Positions 6,188 to 12,779 of a stretch of DNA of 13,558 bases are shown here, one piece after another; the stretch's first letter is position 1, and the number at the start of each line of letters is the position of its first letter. The translations under genes and the position numbers were made by a program. Origin of the DNA: Christensenella sp. UBA5399 (GTDB lineage: Bacteria; Bacillota; Clostridia; Christensenellales; Christensenellaceae); contig DHOD01000067.1 in the NCBI GenBank assembly GCA_002407725.1, positions 1-13,558 on the forward strand, given 5' to 3'. The notes beneath the pieces are model-generated. The model did not search any database. It had not been told where the DNA came from and worked only from the letters and a program-made list of their open reading frames with translations.

Positions 6188-7052
6188 GCAGCGATATTTT
6201 GTTGGGGGGCTGCTCCGACTGCCAGACAATTGTGCAGGGGAATGTATCGCAGGGAATCTGCACATAGCCGTCTTTGAGCGGTAAATTCATTTTTTTCACC
6301 TTAAAATCATCGGTGATATAGGCTGTTGCAATTGTTTCACTGTCCGATTCCGCAATTTCGGCAGGTACGGGAATATGCACGCTGTAGCCGCAATCGCTGG
6401 GCAGCGAGTGCGCGGCCCGGTGGAAGGAAGGCTCTGTCAGATGCGTATCGTATAAAATCAGTTGTTCAATGCCGTCCAGTTGGTCTTTGACACGCTCGTA
6501 TACATTTTCGTATGTATTGCATACCAGGTGCAGGCGGCGTTCCTCGTAGAGCCGCGGGGGCTTAATAAACCGGTTGACCAGCGTGGCGACGGCAATGCCG
6601 ATCAATGTATCGGTGATCCTGTACAGCGCAACCGTATAAGGGCTGTTGCTAATAAAGCCGGAATACGACATGACGGGCGATGCGGTCACCGTAATGAAAA
6701 CGATGGCGCAAATCACCGAGCTCCCGGGCATTTTGATCAGGTTACAGAGGTATATGGAAATGATGATGCCCAGCGGGATAAAAATCAGGTAAGAATACTT
6801 CAGGTCGTAAAAGTTGGTCAGCCACAGCATCAATATGCCAAACCCGCCGCCGATCGCCGTGCCGACGATGCGGCTTACGCTGGTCTTCAGCGTATTCTCG
6901 ATGGTGGACTGCATGCACACGATGGCCACGATAGAGGAATATAGCGATATCTGGTTGGTGATCAAAATATCGATTAAAAGGCAGACACATACGCATATTG
7001 CGGTTTTGATGGTGCGCATGCCCAAGCGGGGCAGTTCATGTGTAAGCTTCAT
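6180..7052 (-). CDS. Aromatic acid exporter family / FUSC-like membrane protein
   Basis: A 290-residue protein with about six hydrophobic segments in the first 165 residues (approximately 15-32, 38-48, 63-80, 87-105, 111-128 and 143-162). The last ends in the motif YRITDTLIGIAVATLVNRFI followed by KPP, the hallmark of the ArAE_1 (DUF939) branch of the FUSC superfamily. The early 'G-x-R-x-x-KTA' motif also fits. The C-terminal 120 residues are soluble and not recognised beyond family context. Members are predicted efflux or permease-type proteins; the substrate is unknown. The ATG has GGAGGG about 6 nt upstream. The gene is convergent with, and overlaps by 8 bp, the ABC-F gene, with no terminator between them. 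Confidence 0.85.
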   Translation of the reverse strand: MKLTHELPRLGMRTIKTAICVCVCLLIDILITNQISLYSSIVAIVCMQSTIENTLKTSVSRIVGTAIGGGFGILMLWLTNFYDLKYSYLIFIPLGIIISIYLCNLIKMPGSSVICAIVFITVTASPVMSYSGFISNSPYTVALYRITDTLIGIAVATLVNRFIKPPRLYEERRLHLVCNTYENVYERVKDQLDGIEQLILYDTHLTEPSFHRAAHSLPSDCGYSVHIPVPAEIAESDSETIATAYITDDFKVKKMNLPLKDGYVQIPCDTFPCTIVWQSEQPPNKISLLN

Positions 7053-7069
7053 CCGTACCCTCCGATGAA

Positions 7070-7097
7070 ATTATACTATTTATTCAGCATAAATCAA
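7070..7097 (-). promoter_or_regulatory. Promoter of the ArAE-like gene
   Basis: On the minus strand, TTGATT (7097-7092), a 16-bp spacer and perfect TATAAT (7075-7070). It lies about 18 bp before the start codon and is divergent from the promoter of the CcdA-like gene. Confidence 0.7.
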
Positions 7098-7113
7098 ACA
7101 CTCTTTTGTTTTA

Positions 7114-7122
7114 TGGTATAAT
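7114..7122 (+). promoter_or_regulatory. Extended -10 promoter of the CcdA-like gene
   Basis: TGGTATAAT is an extended -10 (TGnTATAAT) 42 bp before the ATG at 7165. There is no good -35, which extended -10 promoters tolerate. Confidence 0.65.
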
Positions 7123-7164
7123 CATACCAGCGTAATAACACACAGGTAATATGAGGTTTTTTAC

Positions 7165-7851
7165 ATGATTGAGTATATGCAGGGGTTGTCGGATATGATC
7201 CAGGCAAACATTTGGATTGGGCCGCTGGTATGCCTGTTCGCGGGTGTGTTGACTTCGTTTACGCCCTGTTCGCTTTCCACGTTCCCCCTGGTCATCAGTT
7301 ATGTCAGCGCCAACAAGAGCGGGCGGCATTCGGCCCTTGTTTATTCCCTGTTGTTTTGCGCGGGGATGACAGTGACATTTACCGCGATTGGCGGGGCACT
7401 TGCGGCGGTGGGCAGGTATATGTCCGCCATGGGCTCGTGGTGGTATATCATCCTTGGGATCCTGTTGATTTTTATGGCGCTGGTGATGTGGGAGGTCATC
7501 AACATATTCCCCAATTGCGGCGTGCGGCAGACGACGACCAAAAAAGGCGGGCTTGGCGCCTTTTTGTTGGGCCTGTTGGGCGGGGCGTTTGCATCACCGT
7601 GCGTAACGCCGGTGCTTGCGGCAATCATTGCGGTGGTGTCCTCATCCACAGAGACGGCAATGGGCATCGCCATGTTGGCGACATACGCGGTCGGCAACAG
7701 CATACTGATTGTAGCGGTGGGGACGGGGATCGGGTCGGTCAACCAACTGGCAGCCAACCCAAAGTTTGTGAAAGCGGGCAAGATTGTAAAATTTATATTG
7801 GGCGGCGTGATATTGGCGTTGGGGTTGTACCTGCTATATCTTGGAATATGA
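7165..7851 (+). CDS. ccdA: CcdA/DsbD-type thiol-disulfide membrane transporter
   Basis: A 228-residue, six-segment membrane protein. It has the two family cysteines in their usual contexts: Cys35 in FTPCSLSTFPL and Cys146 in ASPCVTPVL, each at the start of a repeat half (pseudo-twofold CcdA fold). Such proteins pass electrons from cytoplasmic thioredoxin across the membrane to extracytoplasmic thiol-disulfide partners, for example in cytochrome c maturation. A third Cys-containing loop, NCGV at 117-120, lies between the halves. The ATG has ATGAGG about 8 nt upstream. No thioredoxin-like, ResA-like or cytochrome gene is adjacent, so the reductase partner must be elsewhere. The next gene follows after 79 bp with no terminator, so read-through into the kinase is possible. 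Confidence 0.9.
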   Translation: MIEYMQGLSDMIQANIWIGPLVCLFAGVLTSFTPCSLSTFPLVISYVSANKSGRHSALVYSLLFCAGMTVTFTAIGGALAAVGRYMSAMGSWWYIILGILLIFMALVMWEVINIFPNCGVRQTTTKKGGLGAFLLGLLGGAFASPCVTPVLAAIIAVVSSSTETAMGIAMLATYAVGNSILIVAVGTGIGSVNQLAANPKFVKAGKIVKFILGGVILALGLYLLYLGI

Positions 7852-7930
7852 GAAACTGGTTATGTGGTTTCGGAAAACAAGGATTTAAAAGTATATTTTT
7901 GGTGGTATATATAATGCAGGGAAGGCGAAC

Positions 7931-10195
7931 ATGGATAAAAATCGAAATGACAACATAAAACAAATTAACCGTTTGTTGGTGGCTGCATGCGCGGTTGTAT
8001 CCGTGGTTGTGGTTATTTTTGTTTCCATTGTGCTTTCCAGCACAAATAATATGACCAATTATATCAATGCGGTCTATGAGGGCCTTTATGCAAGTACGTT
8101 AGATGTGCTGAAAGCGCGTAGCAGTTTTCAGGATGCCCACACAATGATGTTCAGGGTGACCGGCGCTCCGGATTATCTTGACAGGGATGGCGCTGTAGAG
8201 TTGTTGGACAAGAATTACGCCGAAGTGCGAACCGCAATGGACGACTTGGAGAAGCGCTATGGCAGTGAGCGGATGGCGCCACTGGAGGGATACATTGGTG
8301 AAGTGGATGTAGTCTTCCGCGAGATTCTGGATGCGGCGTACAGCGGTGATAATGCCTATGCAATCGAGATGCTGGAGACGCGGGAAGCGCCGCTTTATAC
8401 TGCGATTGACGCCGAATTGAGCGCGATCATAGACGCGGGGGCAGAGGATATCAGCAGCCTTGTCGGGCAGGCGGTAACGCAGAGCGCCCATACAGAAGAT
8501 ATCGTGGTGGTTTTGGGGATTGTTGCTGTTGCCGTTGCGGTTGTTGCCTGTGTGTTTAGCGCGGCGACCATATCTAGGCGTAACACCGAGCTTTACCACA
8601 GGGAGTTGCTTTTCAATGTGATCACGTCCAATGTGGATGATGTGTTTACGATTTACGATGTCGAAAACAGAAAGGTGGAGTATGTGAGCCCCAACATTGA
8701 ACGTGTTTTGGGTGTCACGAAGAAGACTTACACTGAAAAAGGGCCCTTGGCGGTCAGCGACGGGCTGCAGGAAGGCGCCGATATGGATACATTATTTGAG
8801 CGGGTGCACAAAAAGGGTGACCTGGGCGAGGTGATGGAAATAGAATACCCGTTCCGCCATTTGATGACGGGGGAGAGCAAGCTGCTGCGGACGAAGATAT
8901 ACCCGATCACAAAGAAAGACAAGGGTGTGATCAGGCTGATCGGGATGACCCATGATGTTACAAAGGATAAAAAGGCGCAAAGCAGGCTGACGAAAGCGCT
9001 GGAAGAGGCGGAGCGGGCAAACAGGGCAAAGCGGGATTTCCTTTCCAGGATGGGTCACGAGATCCGTACGCCGATCAATGCGATTGTAGGCATGCGTACA
9101 ATTGCGGAAATGTCGTTGGGCGATGACGTCAAGCTTCGGGACTGCCTGCACAAGATCGATGCCGCGTCGAAGCATTTGCTGGGCCTGGTAAACGATATAC
9201 TCGATATGTCGCAAATAGAAAAAGGTAAGATGCGGGTCGTATATGCGCTGTTTGATTTACATGAGATGATCGGTGACCTTAGGACGGTCGCGTCCCAGCG
9301 CGCAGGCGAAAAAGAAGTAGAACTGGTCGTTGAAACGGAAAATATACTGTATCCCAACCTTTTTGGGGACGGTATGCGCATCAAGCAAATTGTATTGAAT
9401 TTCTTGACCAATGCGATGAAGTTTACGCCTGTCGGGGGAGAGGTGAAGCTGAGGATAGACCAATATGGCGAAGATGCCGAGGGCACGGTTACCAGGTTTG
9501 CGGTACAAGATACTGGGCCCGGCATCCGGGCCGAGTTTATGGACAAGCTGTTTGAACCGTTTGAGCAGGATGATACCGTGTCCGCCGGATATGGCGGAAC
9601 AGGATTGGGTATGGCAATCAGCAAGACGTTGGCAGATCTGATGGGGGGAGAGCTGGACGTAAAGACGGAGCAGGGCAAAGGGAGCGAGTTCAGCTTCAGT
9701 CTTTATCTGAAGGCAGCCAGTACCGGTGCCGGGGACGGGGATGATGCGGGCACGGATGAAAAATTTGATTTTTCGGGGATACGCGCGCTGGTTGCGGAAG
9801 ATAACGAAATAAACATGGAAATTATGGAAGAGTTGCTGGCCGCGGTAGGCATAGAAGTGGAGCAGGCGTTTGACGGCAGGCAGGCGGTGGAAATGTTTGA
9901 GGCGGCGCCCGAAGGCTATTATGATATGGTTATGATGGATATTCAGATGCCGGTCATGAAGGGTGATGAAGCGGCAAAGCGCATAAGGAGCAGCAAAAAG
10001 GCGGAGGGAAGGGATATCCTGATCATTGCGATGACGGCAAACGAGATGCGCGACGGCATCATCCTGCCGATCAGTGGCAGCATGAACGCGCGGCTTGCGA
10101 AGCCGATCAATCCGCGGATGATGTTTAAGACAATCGAAAGATTATACGAACTCAAACAAAGGGATAAGGGGGAAAAGAAAGATGTTGGAGATTAA
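7931..10195 (+). CDS. Membrane hybrid sensor histidine kinase (PAS-HisKA-HATPase-REC)
   Basis: A 754-residue protein. TM1 is about 13-36. An all-helical extracytoplasmic sensor (38-188) resembling four-helix-bundle MCP-type domains follows, then TM2 (190-213) and a PAS domain (about 225-345). HisKA has the phospho-acceptor His376 in MGHEIRTPINAI. The ATPase has an N box (NFLTNAMKFTP), G1 (DTGPG, 527-531) and G2 (GGTGLGMAI, 555-563). A linker of acidic and Gly residues (597-612) leads to a receiver with the acidic pocket AEDN (622-625), phospho-acceptor Asp670 and Lys724. Its output must go to the Hpt protein encoded next, which overlaps its 3' end. The start ATG follows AGGGAAGG closely. TATAAT at 7910-7915 is too near the ribosome binding site to be a confident promoter. 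The ligand is unknown. Confidence 0.95.
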   Translation: MDKNRNDNIKQINRLLVAACAVVSVVVVIFVSIVLSSTNNMTNYINAVYEGLYASTLDVLKARSSFQDAHTMMFRVTGAPDYLDRDGAVELLDKNYAEVRTAMDDLEKRYGSERMAPLEGYIGEVDVVFREILDAAYSGDNAYAIEMLETREAPLYTAIDAELSAIIDAGAEDISSLVGQAVTQSAHTEDIVVVLGIVAVAVAVVACVFSAATISRRNTELYHRELLFNVITSNVDDVFTIYDVENRKVEYVSPNIERVLGVTKKTYTEKGPLAVSDGLQEGADMDTLFERVHKKGDLGEVMEIEYPFRHLMTGESKLLRTKIYPITKKDKGVIRLIGMTHDVTKDKKAQSRLTKALEEAERANRAKRDFLSRMGHEIRTPINAIVGMRTIAEMSLGDDVKLRDCLHKIDAASKHLLGLVNDILDMSQIEKGKMRVVYALFDLHEMIGDLRTVASQRAGEKEVELVVETENILYPNLFGDGMRIKQIVLNFLTNAMKFTPVGGEVKLRIDQYGEDAEGTVTRFAVQDTGPGIRAEFMDKLFEPFEQDDTVSAGYGGTGLGMAISKTLADLMGGELDVKTEQGKGSEFSFSLYLKAASTGAGDGDDAGTDEKFDFSGIRALVAEDNEINMEIMEELLAAVGIEVEQAFDGRQAVEMFEAAPEGYYDMVMMDIQMPVMKGDEAAKRIRSSKKAEGRDILIIAMTANEMRDGIILPISGSMNARLAKPINPRMMFKTIERLYELKQRDKGEKKDVGD

Positions 10196-10535
10196 ACTGA
10201 AGGAGCAATTGGCAGGCGCAGGCATGAATGTGGAAGATGGCGTAGAACGTGTCAGCGGTAACGAAGCGCTTTACATTAAACTGCTGAAGAAATTTCCTAA
10301 TGATAAAAACTATGAACGGTTTGTTGAAAGCATGAAGAGTGGCGCGCATGACGATGCGGCCATCTATATGCACACGCTAAAAGGATTGAGTGCGAATTTG
10401 GGAATGAACAAGCTTTATGAGTATTGCTGCGAGGCGGACGCGGATTTTAAGGCGGGAAATTTGCCGCTCCCGTCCAACATCGAGAAAATAAGGGAAAATT
10501 ACACAAAAATTGTCGAAATAATAACGGAGATTTGA
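10182..10535 (+). CDS. Hpt (histidine phosphotransfer) protein
   Basis: A 117-residue, helical, single-domain protein with the Hpt motif MHTLKGLSANLG; His64 is the expected phospho-acceptor. Length and motif fit free Hpt proteins that carry phosphate from a hybrid-kinase receiver to a separate response regulator. The ATG lies inside the last codons of the kinase gene (14-bp overlap, +1 frame) after an AAGGGGG ribosome binding site within the kinase coding sequence, so the two are translationally coupled. The downstream response regulator is the obvious acceptor. Confidence 0.92.
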   Translation: MLEIKLKEQLAGAGMNVEDGVERVSGNEALYIKLLKKFPNDKNYERFVESMKSGAHDDAAIYMHTLKGLSANLGMNKLYEYCCEADADFKAGNLPLPSNIEKIRENYTKIVEIITEI

Positions 10536-10559
10536 CTATTTGGTGTAATGTTAAAATAC

Positions 10560-10588
10560 TTTTTTATTTTGCGAAAATATGGTAAAAT
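10560..10588 (+). promoter_or_regulatory. Candidate promoter of the HD-GYP regulator gene
   Basis: An extended -10 TGGTAAAAT (10580-10588) has a T-rich -35 region (TTTTTT, 10560-10565) at 17 bp. It would give a leader of about 90 nt. It sits in a 148-bp AT-rich gap after the Hpt gene that has no GC-rich terminator hairpin, so co-transcription with the kinase-Hpt pair also remains possible. Confidence 0.45.
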
Positions 10589-10683
10589 ATAGATAATAAG
10601 CGGGATTGACGCCGCCCTTAAAATGGCGAAAATGGAATATAATTACAAAAAAAGAGAGCGATGTGTGCTTGGGGTGAGGGTAC

Positions 10684-11763
10684 ATGCAAAACAGTATTAT
10701 TCTCATAGTAGATGATGTAGAAATCAATCGCGATATGCTTGCGGAGCTGTTCAGCAACGACTATACGATAGTGGAGGCGGAGGACGGCGAGCAGGCGATT
10801 CGTAAAATCGAGGAGCATAAGGATGATATTGCCATAATCCTCCTCGATATCATTATGCCCAAAAAAGACGGATTTGACGTTCTCGACTTTATGCGTTTCA
10901 ACAAATATTCCAACGATATACCGGTCATCATGATCTCCGCAAACGATTCGGATTCCATAGAGATGGAAGGGTTGAAGCACGGCGCTGCGGATTTTATCAC
11001 AAAGCCGTTCAAGGCAAATGTTGTGAAACAACGGGTGCGCAATGGTATTGAGCTTTTCCGGTACAAGCGGAATCTGGAAAAAATCATCAAGCAACAAACC
11101 GACAAACTTACAGGGTTGATGGATTTTGTCATTGATGTACTGCTTTCCGTTTTGCAAAAGAAAAACAGGAGCGCAAAAAACTCCGTGTACCGTGTGCGTG
11201 CGTACACGAAGGAGATACTTGCTTTCGTATATGAATACAGCGATGAAAAATATGGGCTGACCCCGCAGAAGATCAGCCTGATTGCGACTGCTTCTGTGCT
11301 GCACGATATTGGGGAGATACTGATCCCCGACAATCTGATTTCCAGCACAGGGCAGCTCTTTGGCGGGGAGAAAGAGGCGTTTGAATCCCATACAAGGCGT
11401 GGGTGCGAAATTATCAGTTCAATAGAAAGCATGGAAAATGAGGAATATATTAAAATGGCGCTGGAAATTTGCCAGCACCACCACGAAAGGTGGGACGGAT
11501 CGGGATATCCCGATCATCTGGTGGGGGACGAAATTCCTATAAGCGCCCAGGTTGTAGGGTTGGGTGATGCGTACGACGACCTGCGCGAAGGCGGGATGAC
11601 AGGCCGGAAGGATTCGCACGAGGAGGCGATCGAGGCGATCATCAGGGGCGATTTTGGCGGGTTCTCGCCCATACTGACCGAAAGTTGTAAAATGATGCAA
11701 GAAAAATTGGAAGAAATTTATAGTGAAAGCAAGCAGCAGGAAGAGGCTGCAAGTAAGGCTTAA
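10684..11763 (+). CDS. Response regulator with HD-GYP-type output domain
   Basis: A 359-residue protein. The receiver (1-122) has the acidic pair Asp10/Asp11, phospho-acceptor Asp55 (IILLDIIMP) and Lys107 (TKPF). A short helical linker leads to an HD-GYP domain (about 140-345). That domain has HD at 207-208 (VLHDIGEILIPD), His236, the core QHHHERWDGSGYP (264-276) and Asp295. HD-GYP domains usually hydrolyse cyclic di-GMP. Three departures are visible: the Lys of HDxGK is Glu211, and at the place of the usual ETGxH, seven and three residues before Arg170, there are Ser163 and Ser167. It may therefore be inactive, altered in metal content, or act by binding. GGGGTGAGG precedes the ATG. As the last gene of the kinase-Hpt-regulator group it is the likely end of the phosphorelay. 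Confidence 0.92.
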   Translation: MQNSIILIVDDVEINRDMLAELFSNDYTIVEAEDGEQAIRKIEEHKDDIAIILLDIIMPKKDGFDVLDFMRFNKYSNDIPVIMISANDSDSIEMEGLKHGAADFITKPFKANVVKQRVRNGIELFRYKRNLEKIIKQQTDKLTGLMDFVIDVLLSVLQKKNRSAKNSVYRVRAYTKEILAFVYEYSDEKYGLTPQKISLIATASVLHDIGEILIPDNLISSTGQLFGGEKEAFESHTRRGCEIISSIESMENEEYIKMALEICQHHHERWDGSGYPDHLVGDEIPISAQVVGLGDAYDDLREGGMTGRKDSHEEAIEAIIRGDFGGFSPILTESCKMMQEKLEEIYSESKQQEEAASKA

Positions 11764-11786
11764 ATTGTCTTATACATTGAGGTTCG

Positions 11787-11822
11787 GGCAGCTTGCCGTT
11801 TGGTTGACGGTGGCTGCCTTTT
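11787..11822 (+). terminator. Intrinsic terminator after the HD-GYP regulator gene
   Basis: GGCAGC/GCTGCC outer stem (6 bp) with an inner CCGT/ACGG stem, followed by TTTT, 23 bp past the stop codon. The T-run is short, so efficiency may be moderate. Confidence 0.75.
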
Positions 11823-11864
11823 GTGATATCCTGCCTTTGGTAGCCAATTTTTTTCAACATACAT

Positions 11865-11995
11865 TTTATTGCAGTTTATCAAATGGTTGCGCAAGCAAGC
11901 TTTGCTATCGCGCAGCATGCAGTCTGCATTACTATTATATTCAAAGGCTGTAGAAACTGCTATGCAGCAAACATGTTTTTGCGCACAATGTGCGC
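11865..11995 (-). repeat. Structured intergenic repeat, copy 2 (inverted)
   Basis: Read on the minus strand, this begins with a hairpin GCGCAC/GTGCGC (11995-11981), then ATGTTTGCTGCATAGCA (11974-11958), and ends with the 55-nt block 11919-11865. The parts occur in the same order and orientation as in the element at 3856-4054. The hairpin keeps its position but differs in its outer stem and loop, which suggests that structure is conserved. It lacks the internal duplication of the other copy. Confidence 0.75.
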
Positions 11996-12027
11996 TGCAA
12001 TTTGTGAACAGCTGCATACAAATCTCT

Positions 12028-12055
12028 TTTCAAAAACGCCGGGCGTTTTTTGAAA
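12028..12055. terminator. Bidirectional-looking hairpin
   Basis: TTTCAAAAACGCC and GGCGTTTTTTGAAA are inverted repeats with one extra base in the right arm, an A/T-flanked short GC stem (CGC CGG GCG) with T-runs on both strands. It could terminate transcription in either direction. It lies beyond the first terminator of the upstream gene. Confidence 0.5.
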
Positions 12056-12104
12056 GTGCATGGCGCGTTAGGTGACGCCCGAAATTTGTGACTTTGTCAC
12101 CAAA

Positions 12105-12152
12105 GTCATGCAGAACGATGAGCGTGTATAAGATGGGAGTCGTGCAGAACAA
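12105..12152 (+). repeat. Pair of 14-bp direct repeats upstream of the F5/8C gene
   Basis: GTCATGCAGAACGA (12105-12118) and GTCGTGCAGAACAA (12139-12152) match at 12 of 14 positions with starts 34 bp apart. A weak -10 (TATAAG, 12127-12132) lies between them. They could be operator half-sites or remnants of a repeat. Confidence 0.4.
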
Positions 12153-12154
12153 GC

Positions 12155-12210
12155 CTTGCCATGTGCGGGGCGCTTGGCGGCCCGCCGGCAAGTAACATTA
12201 ATATTTTTTT
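12155..12210 (+). promoter_or_regulatory. Hairpin plus T-run in the leader of the F5/8C-kinase operon
   Basis: CTTGCC (12155-12160) pairs with GGCAAG (12187-12192), and inside it GCGGGGC pairs imperfectly with GGCCCGC. A run of seven T (12204-12210) follows after 11 nt, directly before the ACGGGAGG ribosome binding site. It could be an attenuator or a structure that affects translation; the gap to the T-run is long for a classical terminator. Confidence 0.4.
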
Positions 12211-12218
12211 ACGGGAGG
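12211..12218 (+). promoter_or_regulatory. Ribosome binding site that sets the F5/8C protein start
   Basis: ACGGGAGG lies 5 nt before ATG 12224. The in-frame ATG at 12161 has no such site and lies within the hairpin. Confidence 0.85.
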
Positions 12219-12223
12219 TTGTT

Positions 12224-12751
12224 ATGGAAAATCAGTTATTCCCCATTGGGGTGAGGAGAGACGGTTCGTATTATACCAGGGTTGAATGGGCGAGCCATAC
12301 GGTGGAGGATCCGTGCATATGGGTGCTGAATGTGATTGACGACGATGTTGAGCGCAACGGCGGTACATGGGGCGCCAACACAATGGGGCCTGCCGATGTA
12401 GTGCTTGGCTTTTTTGGCGAATCGCAGACGGTTGGCAAGGTAAACCTGTTTAAAAACGTGGGCAAGGATATCAGCATACTGGAAGAACTGGCGAAGACAA
12501 TCAATATATATGTAAGCAACACGGACGAGCCCAGGAATCTGAAAACCGAAGACGACAAGATCGATTCTGTAAAATGGGAGAAAGTCGCAACGGTTACAAC
12601 CGAGAAATCCGAAGGTTGGCAGGAAGTGGTGCTGGATAAACCCGTAGCGGCAAAGTATGTCCGGGTAGAGCTGGTGGAGAACCACGGCACTGCGCCCGAC
12701 CTGCCGTGGACAGAGATAAACGAAATCAAGATTTTCCCGCCCGCAAAATAA
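12224..12751 (+). CDS. Stand-alone F5/8 type C (discoidin-like) domain protein
   Basis: A 175-residue protein without signal peptide, membrane segment, sortase motif or catalytic domain. The second half reads like a galactose-binding jelly roll of the F5/8C kind: VNLFKNVGKDI, a strand INIYVSN, then WEKVATVTTEKSEGWQEVVL, KYVRVELVENHG and the closing strand WTEINEIKIFPP. The N-terminal half (WASHTVEDPCIWVLNVIDDD) is compatible with the first strands and loops of the same fold. Such domains usually sit on secreted enzymes and bind carbohydrate; a free cytoplasmic one is uncommon. It is followed after 28 bp by a sugar-kinase gene on the same strand, so a role in sugar handling is plausible but unproven. 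An upstream in-frame ATG at 12161 would add 21 residues of unlikely sequence. Confidence 0.7.
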   Translation: MENQLFPIGVRRDGSYYTRVEWASHTVEDPCIWVLNVIDDDVERNGGTWGANTMGPADVVLGFFGESQTVGKVNLFKNVGKDISILEELAKTINIYVSNTDEPRNLKTEDDKIDSVKWEKVATVTTEKSEGWQEVVLDKPVAAKYVRVELVENHGTAPDLPWTEINEIKIFPPAK

Positions 12752-12779
12752 TTGTGACCGGAGAGAGGAAGCATACAAA

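Larger units (their letters stand above)
11823..12223. other. Gene-free region with repeats and a structured leader
   Basis: No supported gene lies here. It contains the inverted copy of the intergenic repeat (11865-11995), a bidirectional-looking hairpin (12028-12055), nested dyads around 12071-12108, a 14-bp direct repeat (12105 and 12139) and a long hairpin just before the ribosome binding site of the next gene. Confidence 0.7.

Noticed and set aside
10536..10683. Cyclic di-GMP riboswitch before the HD-GYP gene
   Set aside because: The gap is AT-rich, and I see neither the conserved GEMM core nor a terminator or sequestering hairpin.
12161..12223. Upstream ATG extending the F5/8C protein by 21 residues
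   Set aside because: No ribosome binding site, and it lies inside a strong hairpin; ATG 12224 has a clear ACGGGAGG site.
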